Assembly: GCA_020137815.1 (NCBI GenBank)
Contig: CM035362.1
Location: forward strand, 4,192,508 to 4,256,507
DNA from: Hormiphora californensis
Lineage: Eukaryota; Ctenophora; Tentaculata; Cydippida; Pleurobrachiidae
DNA: 64,000 bases
Reading direction: 5' to 3'
This document shows, in pieces, positions 1 to 22,857 of the stretch. Each line of letters begins with the position of its first letter. Position 1 is the stretch's first letter. Below the pieces are notes generated by a model, which saw only the letters and a program-made list of their open reading frames with translations, ran no database searches and was not told where the DNA came from. The translations under genes were made by a program, and so were the position numbers.

Positions 1-576
1 ATCCTCTCTACTCTCCTCTCTCTCTATCTTGGTTCGTTATGCTAAAGGATCCCTCTACTAATGGAGCCGGACACATAAAAAGGGGTATTTAACTTGACAA
101 TGAAAATTCAAAGTTAGTGGTACGGACTGAATGAGAGAATGAGAGAGATAGAGATATGTAAAGTCGGATTTTTTGAAACTGTCCAGAACTGTCCACACAC
201 CCAACCGTCCAACCCCCCTGGGTGGAAAAGCACGCGAGTTTTTATATTTTTTGCGTGTCCGGAAAACTGGTTTTCGCCTCTCACGCCTTTGTTTTCTTGA
301 CTCTCACGCTTTGTTTCTTGACCAACTATCGGTCACGAAGTTTTTAATTATTGATTAACGAAAACATTATAGTACGGACTCAACCACAAAATTCTAACAA
401 AATTATGCTCTTCTTTTTTTCGCGATGATATTTATGGCGGTTTTTTTTTTGTGCCGAAAAGTGAGCAATGGGGGCCTGGTCACACGCAAATATGACGACG
501 CGCCGTGTGAAAATGGGGGTTGACAGTTGCAAAAATAAATCCGACTTTAAAATAAAAAGTTATAGATTCGAGGAGG

Positions 577-577
<1 letters not shown>

Positions 578-646
<69 letters not shown>

Positions 647-915
647 TATTATAATCTGGCTACATTTGGTGCATTTCAAATTGTTTCTTAGAGCGCTAAA
701 TGGGTACTTTACAGGATACTTAGTTTGCAACACATTGTTAGGTGTTCTCTCTGTTTCTCTCTCCCTCTCTCTCTCTCTCTCTTTGTTTCTCTCTATCTCT
801 CCCTCTCTCTCTCTCTCTCTCTATCTCTCTCTATCTCTTTCTCTCTCTCTCTCTCTTTCTATCTCTCTCACCCTCTCTCGTGTCACCCTCTCTATCTCTC
901 TCCCTTTCTTTCTAC
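578..915. repeat. (GA)n block then imperfect (CT)n block
   Basis: Pure (GA)n at 578-642, about 90 bp of unique sequence, then CT-rich imperfect repeats from 747. Confidence 0.93.
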
Positions 916-1016
916 CTCTCTCAATACCTCCATTGTTCATTGTCCCTCAATACGAAGCAGTTTCGCCCCGACACCACCCAGATTCCAATTACTCCACTTG
1001 TACTGTCTCTCCGGGG

Positions 1017-1478
1017 ATGTACTGTACTGTACTGTACTGTACTGTACTGTACTGTACTGTACTGTACTGTACTGTACTGTACTGTACTGTACTGTACTGT
1101 ACTGTACTGTACTGTACTGTACTGTACTGTACTGTACTGTACTGTACTGTACTGTACTGTACTGTACTGTACTGTACTGTACTGTACTGTACTGTACTGC
1201 TGTATTGTACTGTACTGTACTGTACTGTACTGCTGTATTGTACTGTACTGCTGTATTGTACTGTACTGTACTGTACTGTACTGTACTGCTGTATTGTACT
1301 GTACTGTACTGTACTGTACTGTACTGTACTGTACTGTACTGTACTGTACTGTACTGCTGTATTGTACTGTACTGTACTGTACTGTACTGTACTGCTGTAT
1401 TGTACTGTACTGTACTGTACTGTACTGTACTGTACTGTACTGTACTGTACTGTACTGTACTGTACTGTACTGTACTGT
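1017..1478. repeat. (TACTG)n pentanucleotide satellite
   Basis: About 460 bp of TACTG repeats. From 1197 on it is interrupted several times by CTGTATTG-type variants (TACTGCTGTATTG). It is open in all three frames, which produces long YCTVL open frames that are not genes. Confidence 0.97.
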
Positions 1479-1747
1479 TGGACCCTGATTTACCAGGATC
1501 CTAGGGAGAAAGGGTTTTGTCCGGTATATCCTGTCAGAGCATTGGCCTGACCCTATTCTCGCGAATATCTGGATCCAACTGCAGTACCCGTATCCAACAT
1601 CCGCTATTGTTTCCCATCGCTGTATTTCTCATTGATGTCCATTCAATATTCTCGCGGAAGAATGTGGGATCATTTCAAATGGCAAGTCCAAGGTTGTAAC
1701 CAAGAATGTATGAAATAGCCCTTCTCCCCCCCCCCATCGGTATTTGC

Positions 1748-2460
1748 TATAACAACTGAGGTTAGGAAGGAAAATGGAATTGTTAATAGTGCGTGATCGT
1801 TTATGCGAGTGGGGGGAGGAGGAGAGAATGAATCTTGAAACTAGAGAAGGGGAGAGGAGAGAGAGAGTTTAATCTCATGCGAGTGAGAGAGAAATTTGCG
1901 GGAAATTGAGAGAATATAGAGATAAAATAGTTGTGTTTTGTTCTCTTACTGTGAGAGAAGAAAAGAGGACTTGATAGAGGTAAATGTAAACTATGGTTTA
2001 GTCGCTGGTATAATACCATGAGGTGGTTCGTGGGTTCGAGGGCAAGCCCAAAATCGCTCGTGAAACGAGAAAGGTGAGCTGTATAACAAAACAAAATGTC
2101 TTGCTATACAACTGAGGTAGGAAGGAAAATGGAATTGTTAATTAGTGCGTGATCGATATCGCGTAGTGGGGGGAGAGAGAGAGAATGAATCTGAACTATA
2201 GAAGGGGAGAGAGAGAGAGAGAGTTAATCTCATGCGAGTGAGAGAGAAATTTTGCGGGAAATTGAGAGATATAGAGATAAAATAGTTGCTGTTTTGTTCT
2301 CTTACTGTGAGAGAAGAAAAGAGGACTTGATAGAGGTTAAATGTAAACTATGGTTTAGTCGCTGGTATAATACCATGAGGTGGTTCGTGGGTTCGAGGGC
2401 AAGCCCAAAATCGCTCGTGAAACGAGAAAGGTGAGCTGTATAACAAAACAAAATGTCTTG
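1748..2460. repeat. Tandem duplication of about 356 bp
   Basis: Positions 1748-2103 and 2104-2460 align over their whole length. Differences are mostly single-base insertions or deletions in short runs. No gene was recognised inside. Confidence 0.9.
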
Positions 2461-2758
2461 CTATACAACTCATTTTTTGTACATGTGTATTGTATTGGCT
2501 CCATTGCAACCTATTCTCGCTCCGCGAAGAATGTGAGATCGATTTTACTCAGGTATCAATGTGGCCAATGTATTGTACACAAGAATGAATTTATGAATAT
2601 ATTGACAAACCTTCTACCCCCCCCCTCTCTCCTCATCAGATCGCACACGATCAAATGTCACACGAGTATTAGTACACGTAGCCAAACACGCACTGCCATA
2701 ACTTGATGTGGTGAGGTTTGGAAACGTGGTAGCTTCCAATGCTTTCCATCTCTCTCTC

Positions 2759-2834
<76 letters not shown>

Positions 2835-3663
2835 TCTCTCTCTCTCTCTTTTATCTCTGGCTGCTTCTCTATCTCTATCACTCTCTTTTATTATCTGCAA
2901 TCTATGTTTCGTTTTCTCCATTTTCAGTTTTTTTTTCTCCATGTAAGATACTTTTTTATCGACTCAACTCTGCTCACTATTGTTTACTATAACATTCTAC
3001 GAATTCTTGCTTGAAACCCCGTGATTGTGTCAGCATTATTCGAGTTTACAAAAGTAGTGGTGAACTGCCCGTCTGGGGGTGGGGGGGGGGGCTCTGGTGT
3101 CTCTCATAGAGACCTATTGATCCATATTAACGGGGGGACCGGGTGGGCGGATTCATTGTTCTACCGTTAAATGCTCATATTCCTCACAATACACTATAAA
3201 TATTTTCTTTATGTTCTTTTTGTACCTATAACACGTTATTCAAATCAATACCGGCCCTTCTCGAACGGCGTACTGAGAGGGGGGGGGGAGGAGGGGGTGA
3301 GCTAGGAGCGCAGAATACCCACTAGGGGTTGCTATTTTAAAAATTGCAGAATACCCACTATAATATAATAGTCTGTTATAGTACAGAGTCTGTAGCACTG
3401 CAGAGGGAGTGGTGGAGAGAGAGAGGGGTAAAACCTAGCAAGTAGTTACTGGATCGGTATATAGAGAGGGATGGATAGAGGGGTGGAGAGAGAGAATGAG
3501 AGAAACCAGAACAAAAGCGGAAGACAGAAAGTATCTTGTTTGGTTAAAAATACTAATTATAGTTGCTGTAATTCTAGCAGCAAGTAGCAGCTTATGAATC
3601 TACGGGATTTTCTGCGGTTTTGCTACTGTCGATTAGTCAGATTTTTCACTTTTCTTTCTTCCA

Positions 3664-3782
<119 letters not shown>

Positions 3783-4222
3783 CTTCTCATCTCCTCATTC
3801 TCCGCCAGCAATTTCTCGTTAAATCTATCTCGCACTCGTCAATTACAGTCCGCACTTAATTATGTATAATACTGTGTTCCTGGAATTTTTTAGACTGCCA
3901 CACACACAGAGAGAGAGCACACATATTTTATTTTGGGGGTAGACTTGTAATTAGTAGCCATTGTGTCTCTTTTTTCAGTTATTATTTTACAACTCTCTAC
4001 AGATAAATTGGGTTTTCATTTTGTTCACTGAGGGAAAACTTATAACTGAGCCCTAAACTGTATCAGCCTTATATCTCGCTCACTAGAACACATCTCTTTT
4101 CCACATCCTCTTTCCCATGGTTGGGCTTTGTCTCTGTCTTTGTCTCTCTGTCTCTCTGTCTCTGTCTCTGTCTCTCTGTCTCTCTCTCTCTGTCTCTGTC
4201 TCTCTGTCTCTCTCTGTCTCTG

Positions 4223-4326
<104 letters not shown>

Positions 4327-4476
4327 ATCTCTATCTCTCTATCTTCTCTTCCACGGTTGGGCTTGTTGTCTTTCCTAAGTGCTTTGTATCTAGCTACTTA
4401 TTATGTATTCTGAGAGCATTATAAAGTGAAATTAGATATTCATTTGCTTGGGAAGATATGCCAAGAAGGGTTGTCC

Positions 4477-4612
4477 CTGGCAGGCCAATGCTCTGACCAC
4501 AGTGCAGTTCTCGCGCTCATTTGAGAGAAATGAGAATAGGGTCAGGCCAATGCTCGCGCTCATTTGAGAGAAATGAGAATAGGGTCAGGCCAATGCTCTG
4601 ACAGGGTTGTCC
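4477..4612. repeat. Dispersed short repeat (CCAATGCTCTGAC family), tandem copy
   Basis: Repeats GGGTCAGGCCAATGCTC and GAGAAATGAGAATAGGG. Other members are at about 1527-1570, 19565-19632 and 33630-33692, in both orientations. A short interspersed element with no coding content. Confidence 0.7.
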
Positions 4613-4723
4613 CCAGATACTCTCTGGAAAGAGATGGATTAACAAAATCAGATTAGAAAAATGACCTCCAATATATTGGATACTGCATCATATATGTTAG
4701 TTGGCCCTATTTTACGAATTATT

Positions 4724-4968
4724 AGCCAGTCCCTCCTCTCCAGGCGCTCCATCAAGTCCCTAAATATCGGGGGGAAACGGATTAGTAATTATTGTATTTA
4801 CTAATCGATAAGTTAGATCATAGCACGCGGGGCAGACTATAGTTTATAAAAAACTATAACTACTTACCAAGAACCGACCGACACAAGTAAACAACCAATC
4901 AGAACTCGTTATTTAAGTCACGTGACTGGTTATCAGCCAATCAGTATTTCCTGATTCGGTCGGTTCCT
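4724..4968 (-). pseudogene. Displaced fragment of collagen gene A (exon start, intron and MITE)
   Basis: Matches 31888-32149 in the same orientation. It includes the first 37 or so bases of the collagen A exon ending at 31924 (coding [13 protein letters not shown] on the minus strand), its acceptor, the upstream intron and the hAT MITE. No other collagen exon lies nearby, so this is a stray genomic copy and not a gene. Confidence 0.9.
4869..4968. mobile_element. hAT-type MITE within a duplicated collagen A fragment
   Basis: Same family with a complete right inverted repeat and a damaged left end. It is part of the 4724-4968 segment duplicated from collagen gene A. Confidence 0.88.
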
Positions 4969-5361
4969 AAAATCTCTGTAAAATTGTTTTTTTGTCTTTT
5001 TTCTTGGGGAAACAAAAATGAATAAATATAACATTTTTTATCATGACGTGTCTGTGCCATTACATTGCAACCAAATTGGTTGAGCTTGTCATTTCTTTCT
5101 TGACAGTTGTGTCAAGACAGTCGTTTATCTATTGGCCATTTTGAAACACACTCATTTTGCCTTCCTTACATCTTTTATGTACATATTACATATAATATTT
5201 GAGCGGCTGTTCAATCACACACAATCGTTTGTGGGCGATGTGACAGGTGGGCTCCCTTTTCACTGTGCTAAGACTTAGAGGCTCAAAATTCACATTATAA
5301 GTGTTGAAAACCAGTGAACGCTTTTACACACGTCCTTTTTCTAAGTACCTGTCTCTTCATT

Positions 5362-5392
<31 letters not shown>

Positions 5393-5409
5393 CTCTATCT
5401 ATCTCCCTC

Positions 5410-5486
<77 letters not shown>

Positions 5487-5913
5487 CCCTCTCTCTTTAT
5501 CTCTCTATCTATCCCCCAGTTTCCTTCTCTTTTCTGCATCTTTTGTTAGCTCGACCTCTTAGTATCCTTTTCTTCCCCACCCAATTGTTCTTCTCCATAT
5601 CTGTCTTTTGCTGTAAGTACATCTGAATTTAGTTGCTAGGTTTAGTTGCTAGGTTGCTCCTTCATAAAATCAATTATATTGCATTGGTCTCTCTAGTCAC
5701 GGCTCAGATTCCCGAGTATGGGTTTTGGTTAATCGCCTTCAGATACTCAACTATTATACCCCGTCAAATGTACATAATCAAATGACTTGTCGAGACAGTC
5801 TCGTTTCACAGCTCTAGTGAAAATGTCATGATCCCTCTTTTAATAAAATTTATACACTTACTGTACTTCTACTTAGAGAGGAGGTTGGGGGATACTCTGT
5901 AGATAGAGAAATG

Positions 5914-6006
5914 CAGGAACCGACCGAATCAGGAAATACTGGTCCCTGATTGGCTGATAACTAGTCACGTGACCTAAATAACGAGTTCTGATTGGTTGTT
6001 TACGTG
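5914..6006. mobile_element. hAT-type MITE, right end lost
   Basis: Begins CAGGAACCGACCGAA and runs to the GTTTACGTG part, without the final repeat. An 18-bp direct repeat (TCTGTAGATAGAGAAATG) lies at 5896-5913 and again at about 6009-6026. Confidence 0.85.
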
Positions 6007-6116
6007 TTTCTGTAGATAGAGAAATGTATACTGGATCAAGAAGATCTACATATAGTTGACAACGCTACAACTAAATTCAATTTAGAGGCTAGGAGCATCT
6101 GGTGTGCAGTTAGTGT

Positions 6117-6245
6117 GTGACACGTCCCCCCTCATTCTTTTGATCTCCTACTGTTTTCTGTGACACGTCCCCCCTCATTCTTTTGATCTCCTACTGTTTT
6201 CTGTGACACGTCCCCCTCCTCATTTTTTTGATAGCTCCTGTTTTC
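6117..6245. repeat. 43-bp tandem repeat, three copies
   Basis: Copies start at 6117, 6160 and 6203 (GTGACACGTCCCCCCTCATT...). The third is diverged, and fragments (AGCTCCTGTTTTC) continue to about 6300. Confidence 0.9.
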
Positions 6246-6743
6246 TGTTTAAATACAGAATAGCTCCTGTTTTCTGTTATACCGAATAGCTCCTGTTTTC
6301 CGACAGAATAATGGTAGTTTCGGGGTAGATGGGGGAAATTTCGACCACCTATGTAATTTGGTGTTGCCATAGTTGTCTCACCTAGTTAAGCTATGATATG
6401 ACGTCATCTTCCATTTTCTTCAAACAAAATGATATTTAGCGCCATAGCGCCATATCTTTACATTTCTTTTTACAATATCTTTTGTTTTCAACACCCACCC
6501 TCATACAAATCTTTATCTTTCTCCTGTTGCTATTATATAGTAAAGGGATTGGGGGTGGGAGTGGGATGGGGGTGGGGTGGTAATGATACAATGAATCCCA
6601 TTTAGCTTCAATTCCTTTCAGAACTTTCGAGCAAGAAAATCTGCAATTTTGCTTCGACTACAGTGTACGACAATTTCAATAAATTCAATGTTTCTCTTCC
6701 CCCGTACCTTACCCCGTTATCTTCCAACACTTGATCCCTCCCG

Positions 6744-6848
<105 letters not shown>

Positions 6849-7259
6849 CCTCCATCTCGCTCAATCGCCAGCAAGATACTTTTCTTTCACGCGATTCGCG
6901 TTCTCAAAGCAACATCGCTATTTTCTTTGTTTGCAACTACAATCCTTGCTCGTAGAAACATGGAGCCACTTTGAGATAACTAATGTGTCAATACAGTTCG
7001 CTCTCCAATGTACAACTACAATCCTTGTTCGTAATCGCCACCACACATACATTGAATAGAGTTGGTGATTAGATATAAATCTACAAGTACAGTTCGATTG
7101 CTATTATATATCAATATGGCGATGTATTACTATCAAAACACAGTATAAGTTACTGTTTAGTAAATACAGATAGTCGTTAGTAATTTAGTAAAAGATATAG
7201 AAGTAGTGAATTATGTTGTTATAATTTGCTCATTACTTTATCCTCAGGTATCAATTATA

Positions 7260-17472
<10,213 letters not shown>

Positions 17473-17590
17473 TTGACCACGTGGGGATTTGTCTTTCAGC
17501 ACCCAGTGGATTAATTGACCACGTGTCATGGGGATCTGTTACGCGATCTGTCTTGCGGCACACCAGACCCTGAATTGATTATCGGATTGG

Positions 17591-19093
17591 CAGGAACCGA
17601 CCGAATTAAGGGTACGCTAACCAAAAATTTTTTTCGAGTGCAGGGAAATCTCTCACCGTAGGGTTGTAGGCCATGCCAAGGAGACCTCAAATATGCAATT
17701 TGAGCTCTCAAGTCGAATTCATATTTTTGCTACAGCTGTTTAAAAAATGTCCTGTAAATACGTTTTTGGCATCTCAAAAATTTTTTTTTAAAGATAGGAG
17801 CATGAAAATTTGGGGATTTGAAGAGGACATGAAGGTGAATAACCACAAAAATTTTTTTTGCAATCCGAGCTGATTTCCGGTCCTGAGATGGATTTCTTTT
17901 TTTCCACTTTAACGCCCTATTTGGCAAAGTTCCGAAAACATGTGAAAGCTGTAAATTGGTGAAAAGTTGCGTCTAACGATTATCTAAGTGGCCATAAATT
18001 TTGGGCGTGTCCTTATTTGAGATAAGCTGTACAGAGTTTTTTTTGTGAAAGCCGTCATTTCAGAAATAAATAAATTCCCTGTATCTCAAAAACGGCTGAT
18101 CGTAGAGACCTGAGACTATGCTTAAACGATTCAGAAGGTCCGATTTTGGGGGGGTCTTCTGAGAGACATTTTGCTCCTACTTCAACCGTTTTTGCTGTAA
18201 TTGCGAAAAACAAATTCTATGAAAAGGGCAAAAGCTAAACTCCAATATCCTGTAATTAGGGAATTTTAGCTAAGAAAGGACCGAAACTATGGAAAAATGT
18301 GTAACAAGCTAATTCCTTCACTATTTGGTCCATATGGGTCCCTATAATCGCCAAAAACAAAATCACAAAAAATCCACGATGGCGAAGATGGGTTTTTGTT
18401 TTTCGCAATTACAGCAAAAACGGTTGAAGTAGGAGCAAAATGTCTCTCAGAAGACCCCCCCAAAATCGGACCTTCTGAATCGTTTAAGCATAGTCTCAGG
18501 TCTCTACGATCAGCCGTTTTTGAGATACAGGGAATTTATTTATTTCTGAAATGACGGCTTTCACAAAAAAAACTCTGTACAGCTTATCTCAAATAAGGAC
18601 ACGCCCAAAATTTATGGCCACTTAGATAATCGTTAGACGCAACTTTTCACCAATTTACAGCTTTCACATGTTTTCGGAACTTTGCCAAATAGGGCGTTAA
18701 AGTGGAAAAAAAGAAATCCATCTCAGGACCGGAAATCAGCTCGGATTGCAAAAAAAATTTTTGTGGTTATTCACCTTCATGTCCTCTTCAAATCCCCAAA
18801 TTTTCATGCTCCTATCTTTAAAAAAAATTTTTTGAGATGCCAAAAACGTATTTACAGGACATTTTTTAAACAGCTGTAGTAAAAATATGAATTCGACTTG
18901 AGAGCTCAAATTGCATATTTGAGGTCTCCTTGGCATGGCCTACAACCCTACGGTGAGAGATTTCCCTGCACTCGAAAAAAAATTTTGGTTAGCGTACCCT
19001 TAAGTAAACAGCCAATCAGAACTCGTTATTTATGTCACGTGACTGGTTATCAGCCAATCAGGGACCAGTATTTCCTGATTCGGTCGGTTCCTG
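17591..19093. mobile_element. hAT-type MITE split by fold-back copy 3, 8-bp TSD (CGGATTGG)
   Basis: The left 19 bp and right 94 bp of the CAGGAACCGACCGAA element flank the 1390-bp fold-back. CGGATTGG lies on both outer sides. The insertion used a TTAA that arose in the MITE where other copies read ACAA. Confidence 0.92.
17610..18999. mobile_element. TTAA-target fold-back transposon, copy 3 (1390 bp), nested in a hAT MITE
   Basis: Nearly identical to copy 1, with TTAA at 17606-17609 and 19000-19003. It interrupts a 109-bp hAT MITE (left part 17591-17609, right part 19000-19093). It starts 138 bp after the GALNT stop codon, so it may be transcribed as 3' UTR or read-through. Confidence 0.94.
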
Positions 19094-19651
19094 CGGATTG
19101 GGGTTCGCAGCTGTGCAGTGTATTGTGTTTTTCTCTTTAGACAATTATCAGAGAAAGACACTGTTCAAGGGACACGCGGCTCAATTGTTTTTAGTTTGTC
19201 CAGAGTTTTGAATGTTATGTTTAAAGAATTTTGACTGTGTGGCGGCGCCAGAACCCGTTTTGATTCTATGCGGCCAGATCGGCTCAGCGCTGTCAGACAG
19301 AATTTCAGGGATGATACTCATAAATTAAGCATCTCTATTAGATATTAAAACTTGAAGGAACTTTTTCTTCGCGGTTTTTATATTGATTGGTTTGGGTCGA
19401 ATAGTTATTTTTGTCTTGAGTGTGTTATTTATTTGATTAACATTTTACCTCGGTTTCAAACTAATGTGTTTAACCAATTTGAGAAATGAGAAACTATATT
19501 AAGTAAAACCTAAACTCGGTGTGGTGTTTGCGGCACCTAGTCATATCTTTATGGTTCCCTCTTGCAGGGTCTGTCAGAGTGTCAGGCCAATGCTCTGACC
19601 ACAGTTCTCACGCGCTCCGAGAAATGAGAATAAATCCTTCGGCCTTCCCAA

Positions 19652-20099
19652 GGGGCGAGACACACTGAAGTTGGGCGCGCTCGTTCAAATCTCAACCTCG
19701 CGACACACACTGAAGTTCGAAGTTCGAAGTTTCGCGAAACCCCATTTTCGGCTGAGAAATCATTTGTAAGATGCTAACTTATTTACTGGTACATCTCTCG
19801 AGGTGTCCTTTATCCATAGTGAGTCGATTTCACCGTTTTTGAAATTTTTGGCAAATCCGGTCAAAGTTGTCCCAATTCACCAAAAATTTTAAAAACGGTG
19901 AAATTGACCCGGTATTGATAAAGGACACCTCGAGAGATGTACCAGTAAATAAACTAGCATCTTACAAATGATTTCTCAGCCGAAAATGGGTTTTCGCGAA
20001 ACTTCGAACTTTTCCGCGAAACTTCGAACTTCGAACTTCAGTGTGTGTCGCGAGGTTGAGAGTTGAACGCGCGCGACCAACCTCAGTGTGTCTCCCCCC
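19652..20099. mobile_element. Fold-back element with roughly 200-bp arms
   Basis: The arms begin GGGGCGAGACACACTGAAG and end with its inverse. Both carry TTCGAAGTTCGAAGTTTCGC-type sequence and GGTACATCTCTCGAGGTGTC around a short loop near 19850-19890. No open frame is credible. Confidence 0.82.
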
Positions 20100-20107
20100 A
20101 ATGCAGT

Positions 20108-20353
20108 AACACGGGGGATTACGGGGGCTCGAAAAGATCGCCCGTATAGATCGCCCGTACCAGTCCCCCGTACATTTACTTTGCGCATTACGTTTCATCG
20201 CACTTTCATCACAACAAAACCCAAGCGCGTTACGCGCATGTGTTTTGTTGTGGTGAAAGTGTGGTGAAACGTAATGCGCAAAGCAAATGTACGGGGGACT
20301 GGTACGGGCGATCTATACGGGCGTCTCATCCGGGGCCCCGTAATCCGCTGCCT
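20108..20353. mobile_element. Fold-back element, GGATTACGGGG family, copy 1
   Basis: Inverted arms of about 110 bp share TACCAGTCCCCCGTACATTT and GCGCATTACGTTTC, with a loop around CAAAACCCAAGCGCG. Copy 2 is at 24433-24676. Confidence 0.82.
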
Positions 20354-20492
20354 AATGCACCCAAGATGCGGCGCGAAGATATGACCCGAGGGTTTTACTT
20401 TATTTCGGACTGTCTGGCATGGTGTCTCAAAACAGCGGTGCTCAGAAAGAGCTTCAGTGCTGCCAGACAGATTTCGGAGAGAAACGCGGTCT

Positions 20493-20605
20493 GGCCAGAC
20501 AGCAGAAAAGGGATGGCAGACGCCGTTTTAATTTTCGCGACAGTGCGCTCAGATGGGGTTGTGGCGCCAGACAGATCTGAGCGCACTGTCGCTAAAATTA
20601 AAAGC
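20493..20605. repeat. Short inverted-repeat element, uninterrupted copy
   Basis: Contains TCTGGCCAGACAG, then a hairpin whose arms are TTTTAATTTTCGCGACAGTG and its inverse around TGTGGCGCCAGACAG. The same sequence occurs at 20862-20907 plus 23392-23480, where the Mutator-like element has split it. Confidence 0.8.
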
Positions 20606-20811
20606 TAGTCAGTGCTGCCAGACAGATTTCTGAGAGAAAGGGTCCAGTTAGAGATTTTGCGACCGAAGTTAGTTACAATGATATGTTATGAGGCAGGCCC
20701 CTGCTGACACTGCTGACACTGCCGCGCGCGCCACTCTAGATGCAAATCACATCGAAAACCCTGCTAGTCAACGAAGATATTTCACGCGCACAGGGACTCT
20801 CCCAGCTTGCG

Positions 20812-20857
20812 CCAGTTGCAGATTGGAGGCTGGCGCCAGCCTCCAATCTGCAACTGG
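20812..20857. repeat. Perfect 46-bp palindrome
   Basis: Each half is the exact reverse complement of the other, centred on GGCGCC (arm CCAGTTGCAGATTGGAGGC). There is no loop at all. Confidence 0.95.
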
Positions 20858-21347
20858 AGCGTAACGCGGTCTGGCCAGACAGCAGAAAAGGGATGGCAGA
20901 CGCCGTTGGCAATTTTGCATTTGCGGGCATCGCACTATAGACGCAGTACCCACGTACTATAGACGCATTATAGACGCACTATAGACGCAGTATAGACGCA
21001 GTATAGACACACGCAATATAGACGTACTTTCGTAAGCAGCAGTATAGACGCAGTATAGGCGCATTATAACAGCAATATAAACGCATTTTTATAGACGCGA
21101 CGCAGTATAGCCGCATTATAGGCGCACTACCCACCCCAAAATCACTTTATAGACGCACTATAGACGCATTATAGACTGACTATAGCAGCACCATAAACGC
21201 TACATAGACGCATATAGACGCATGATAGAAGCATTATAGACTCAAATCGCTTTTTATAGACGCCGCGTCTATAAAAAACGTGCTTTTTTAAGAAGCACTA
21301 TAGACGTACTCCAGGCTACAGTGCGATATTTGAGGCGCAGTTGGGCG

Positions 21348-22013
21348 TTTTATATACCCTGCTAACTTAAATAATGCGCCAGTGGCGAGAAGTCCCACTA
21401 GCGCGCTCTCGATAACCAGCCAGTCCAGCGGCAGATTATTTCCCACTGGCAGGTTATTTATTTTTAACTCCTATGTTACATTCAAAGTGTGTGTAAATGA
21501 TCAGTTCTTACTGAAATACAGAGGGAACACTGTTTGGAAGAGTTACACACTAAATTGGAGAGAAAGAAACAACACATTCCGCCAATTACTCTCTCTTTAT
21601 CTTCCCTTTTGTTTCACTATCTCAATTCCTCTGTGTTATGTCTGGCATGCCCCATATCTTGTTATTTCTTTGTCTCTCTCCTTAGTAACTGTTACCAAAC
21701 AATGTACACTCAATTGAGAGATGTTTTTGACTGTTTCTCAGTTCTCTTTGTGTGTTTTGATTAGTGTTCTCTCTCTTGTTAGTGTGTAATACTTGTAACA
21801 AACAACTAAAGCAGGGTATATAACCTATAAACTCTTGCCACAGACGCGTTATAGGTTTAAACCCCTCCGCCTCTCCCTCGGCTACGCCTCGGGATCGTCG
21901 TCGTGATTTAAACCAGTTTATCCGCCAGTGGCGGATAAACTACAGCTACCTTCTCCCAGCGGCGCGCTGGGAGAAAGGTATCTGAAATAACGCGCCACTG
22001 GCAAGAGTTTATG
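21348..22013. mobile_element. Insertion nested in the left arm of the Mutator-like element
   Basis: Absent from the corresponding point of the right arm. It contains AATGCGCCAGTGGCGAG near the left side and an inverted match (CGCGCCACTGGC) near the right, plus internal inverted repeats. Transposon class not determined. Confidence 0.6.
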
Positions 22014-22577
22014 CCTCATATAAACGCATTTTTGTCGCATATAAAAGGAAGCAGTATAGACGCATTATAGCCGCATGTGTGCGAAATCGATAAATACGCA
22101 ATATAGACGCAAAATAAGAAGGAGAGGGAGAGAGACTAGAGGGAGGGAGGGAGGGAGGGAGGGACTGAGGGAGGGATACAGGTAACAGGGACAGAAACAG
22201 AGGCAGACGGATAAAGACCTGAGACAGAAGGACAGAGTAAGATGGAAAGAGAGTAAGATGGAAAGAGAGTGATATATAGGGACGGAGGGTGACAGAAAAA
22301 GACAGAGATGGAAACAAACGGACAGAGACAGACGGACGGACAAACACGCGCTTACTAATTACTATCTCCCTCTCTGTCTCACTCTCTCTCTCTCCATCTT
22401 AATCTCTCTCCATCTTACTCTGTCCGTCTGTCTCAGATCTGTGTCCATCTGTCTCTGTCTGATCTGTCTCTGTATCCCTCCCTCTTTCCCTCTCCTTCCC
22501 TCTCCCTCCCTCCCCCCCTCCCTCCCTCCCTCCCTCCCTCTAGTCTCTCTCCCTCTCCTTCTTATTTTGCGTCTATA

Positions 22578-22857
22578 AACCACCCCCCCCCCCCCTGCTG
22601 ATATTTCCCGCAGTCTACTGTGGTATATCAAATAATTCCCTCCCTCTGTTTTCACACCTTTCATAATTCCCGGGGTCGTTTTATAATAAATAACCACGGC
22701 TAGTAAAGTGATGAAATTTGATAATCCCCTACGGGGATTATCACACGATATTCCCCTCGTCGTTTCACTCCTCGTGGATATCGTATTGATATACCACCCT
22801 GACAGGGTGGTATATCAAATTTCATCCCTCTACTAGCCGGGGTTATCTATATTATAT
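22578..22857. mobile_element. Insertion nested in the right arm of the Mutator-like element
   Basis: Absent from the matching point in the left arm. It contains inverted repeats around GGTATATCAAAT and CTAGTAGAGGG-type sequence. No coding frame was seen. Confidence 0.55.

Noticed and set aside
468-1550. Long open frames with RERERE, SLSLSL and YCTVL repeats
   Set aside because: They are translations of (GA)n, (CT)n and (TACTG)n repeats, open in several frames at once.
20240-20608. 122-residue open frame with a 'CCGESVVKRNAQSKCTG' start
   Set aside because: The same peptide recurs from the inverted arms of the fold-back elements at 20108-20353 and 24433-24676, so it is transposon arm sequence.
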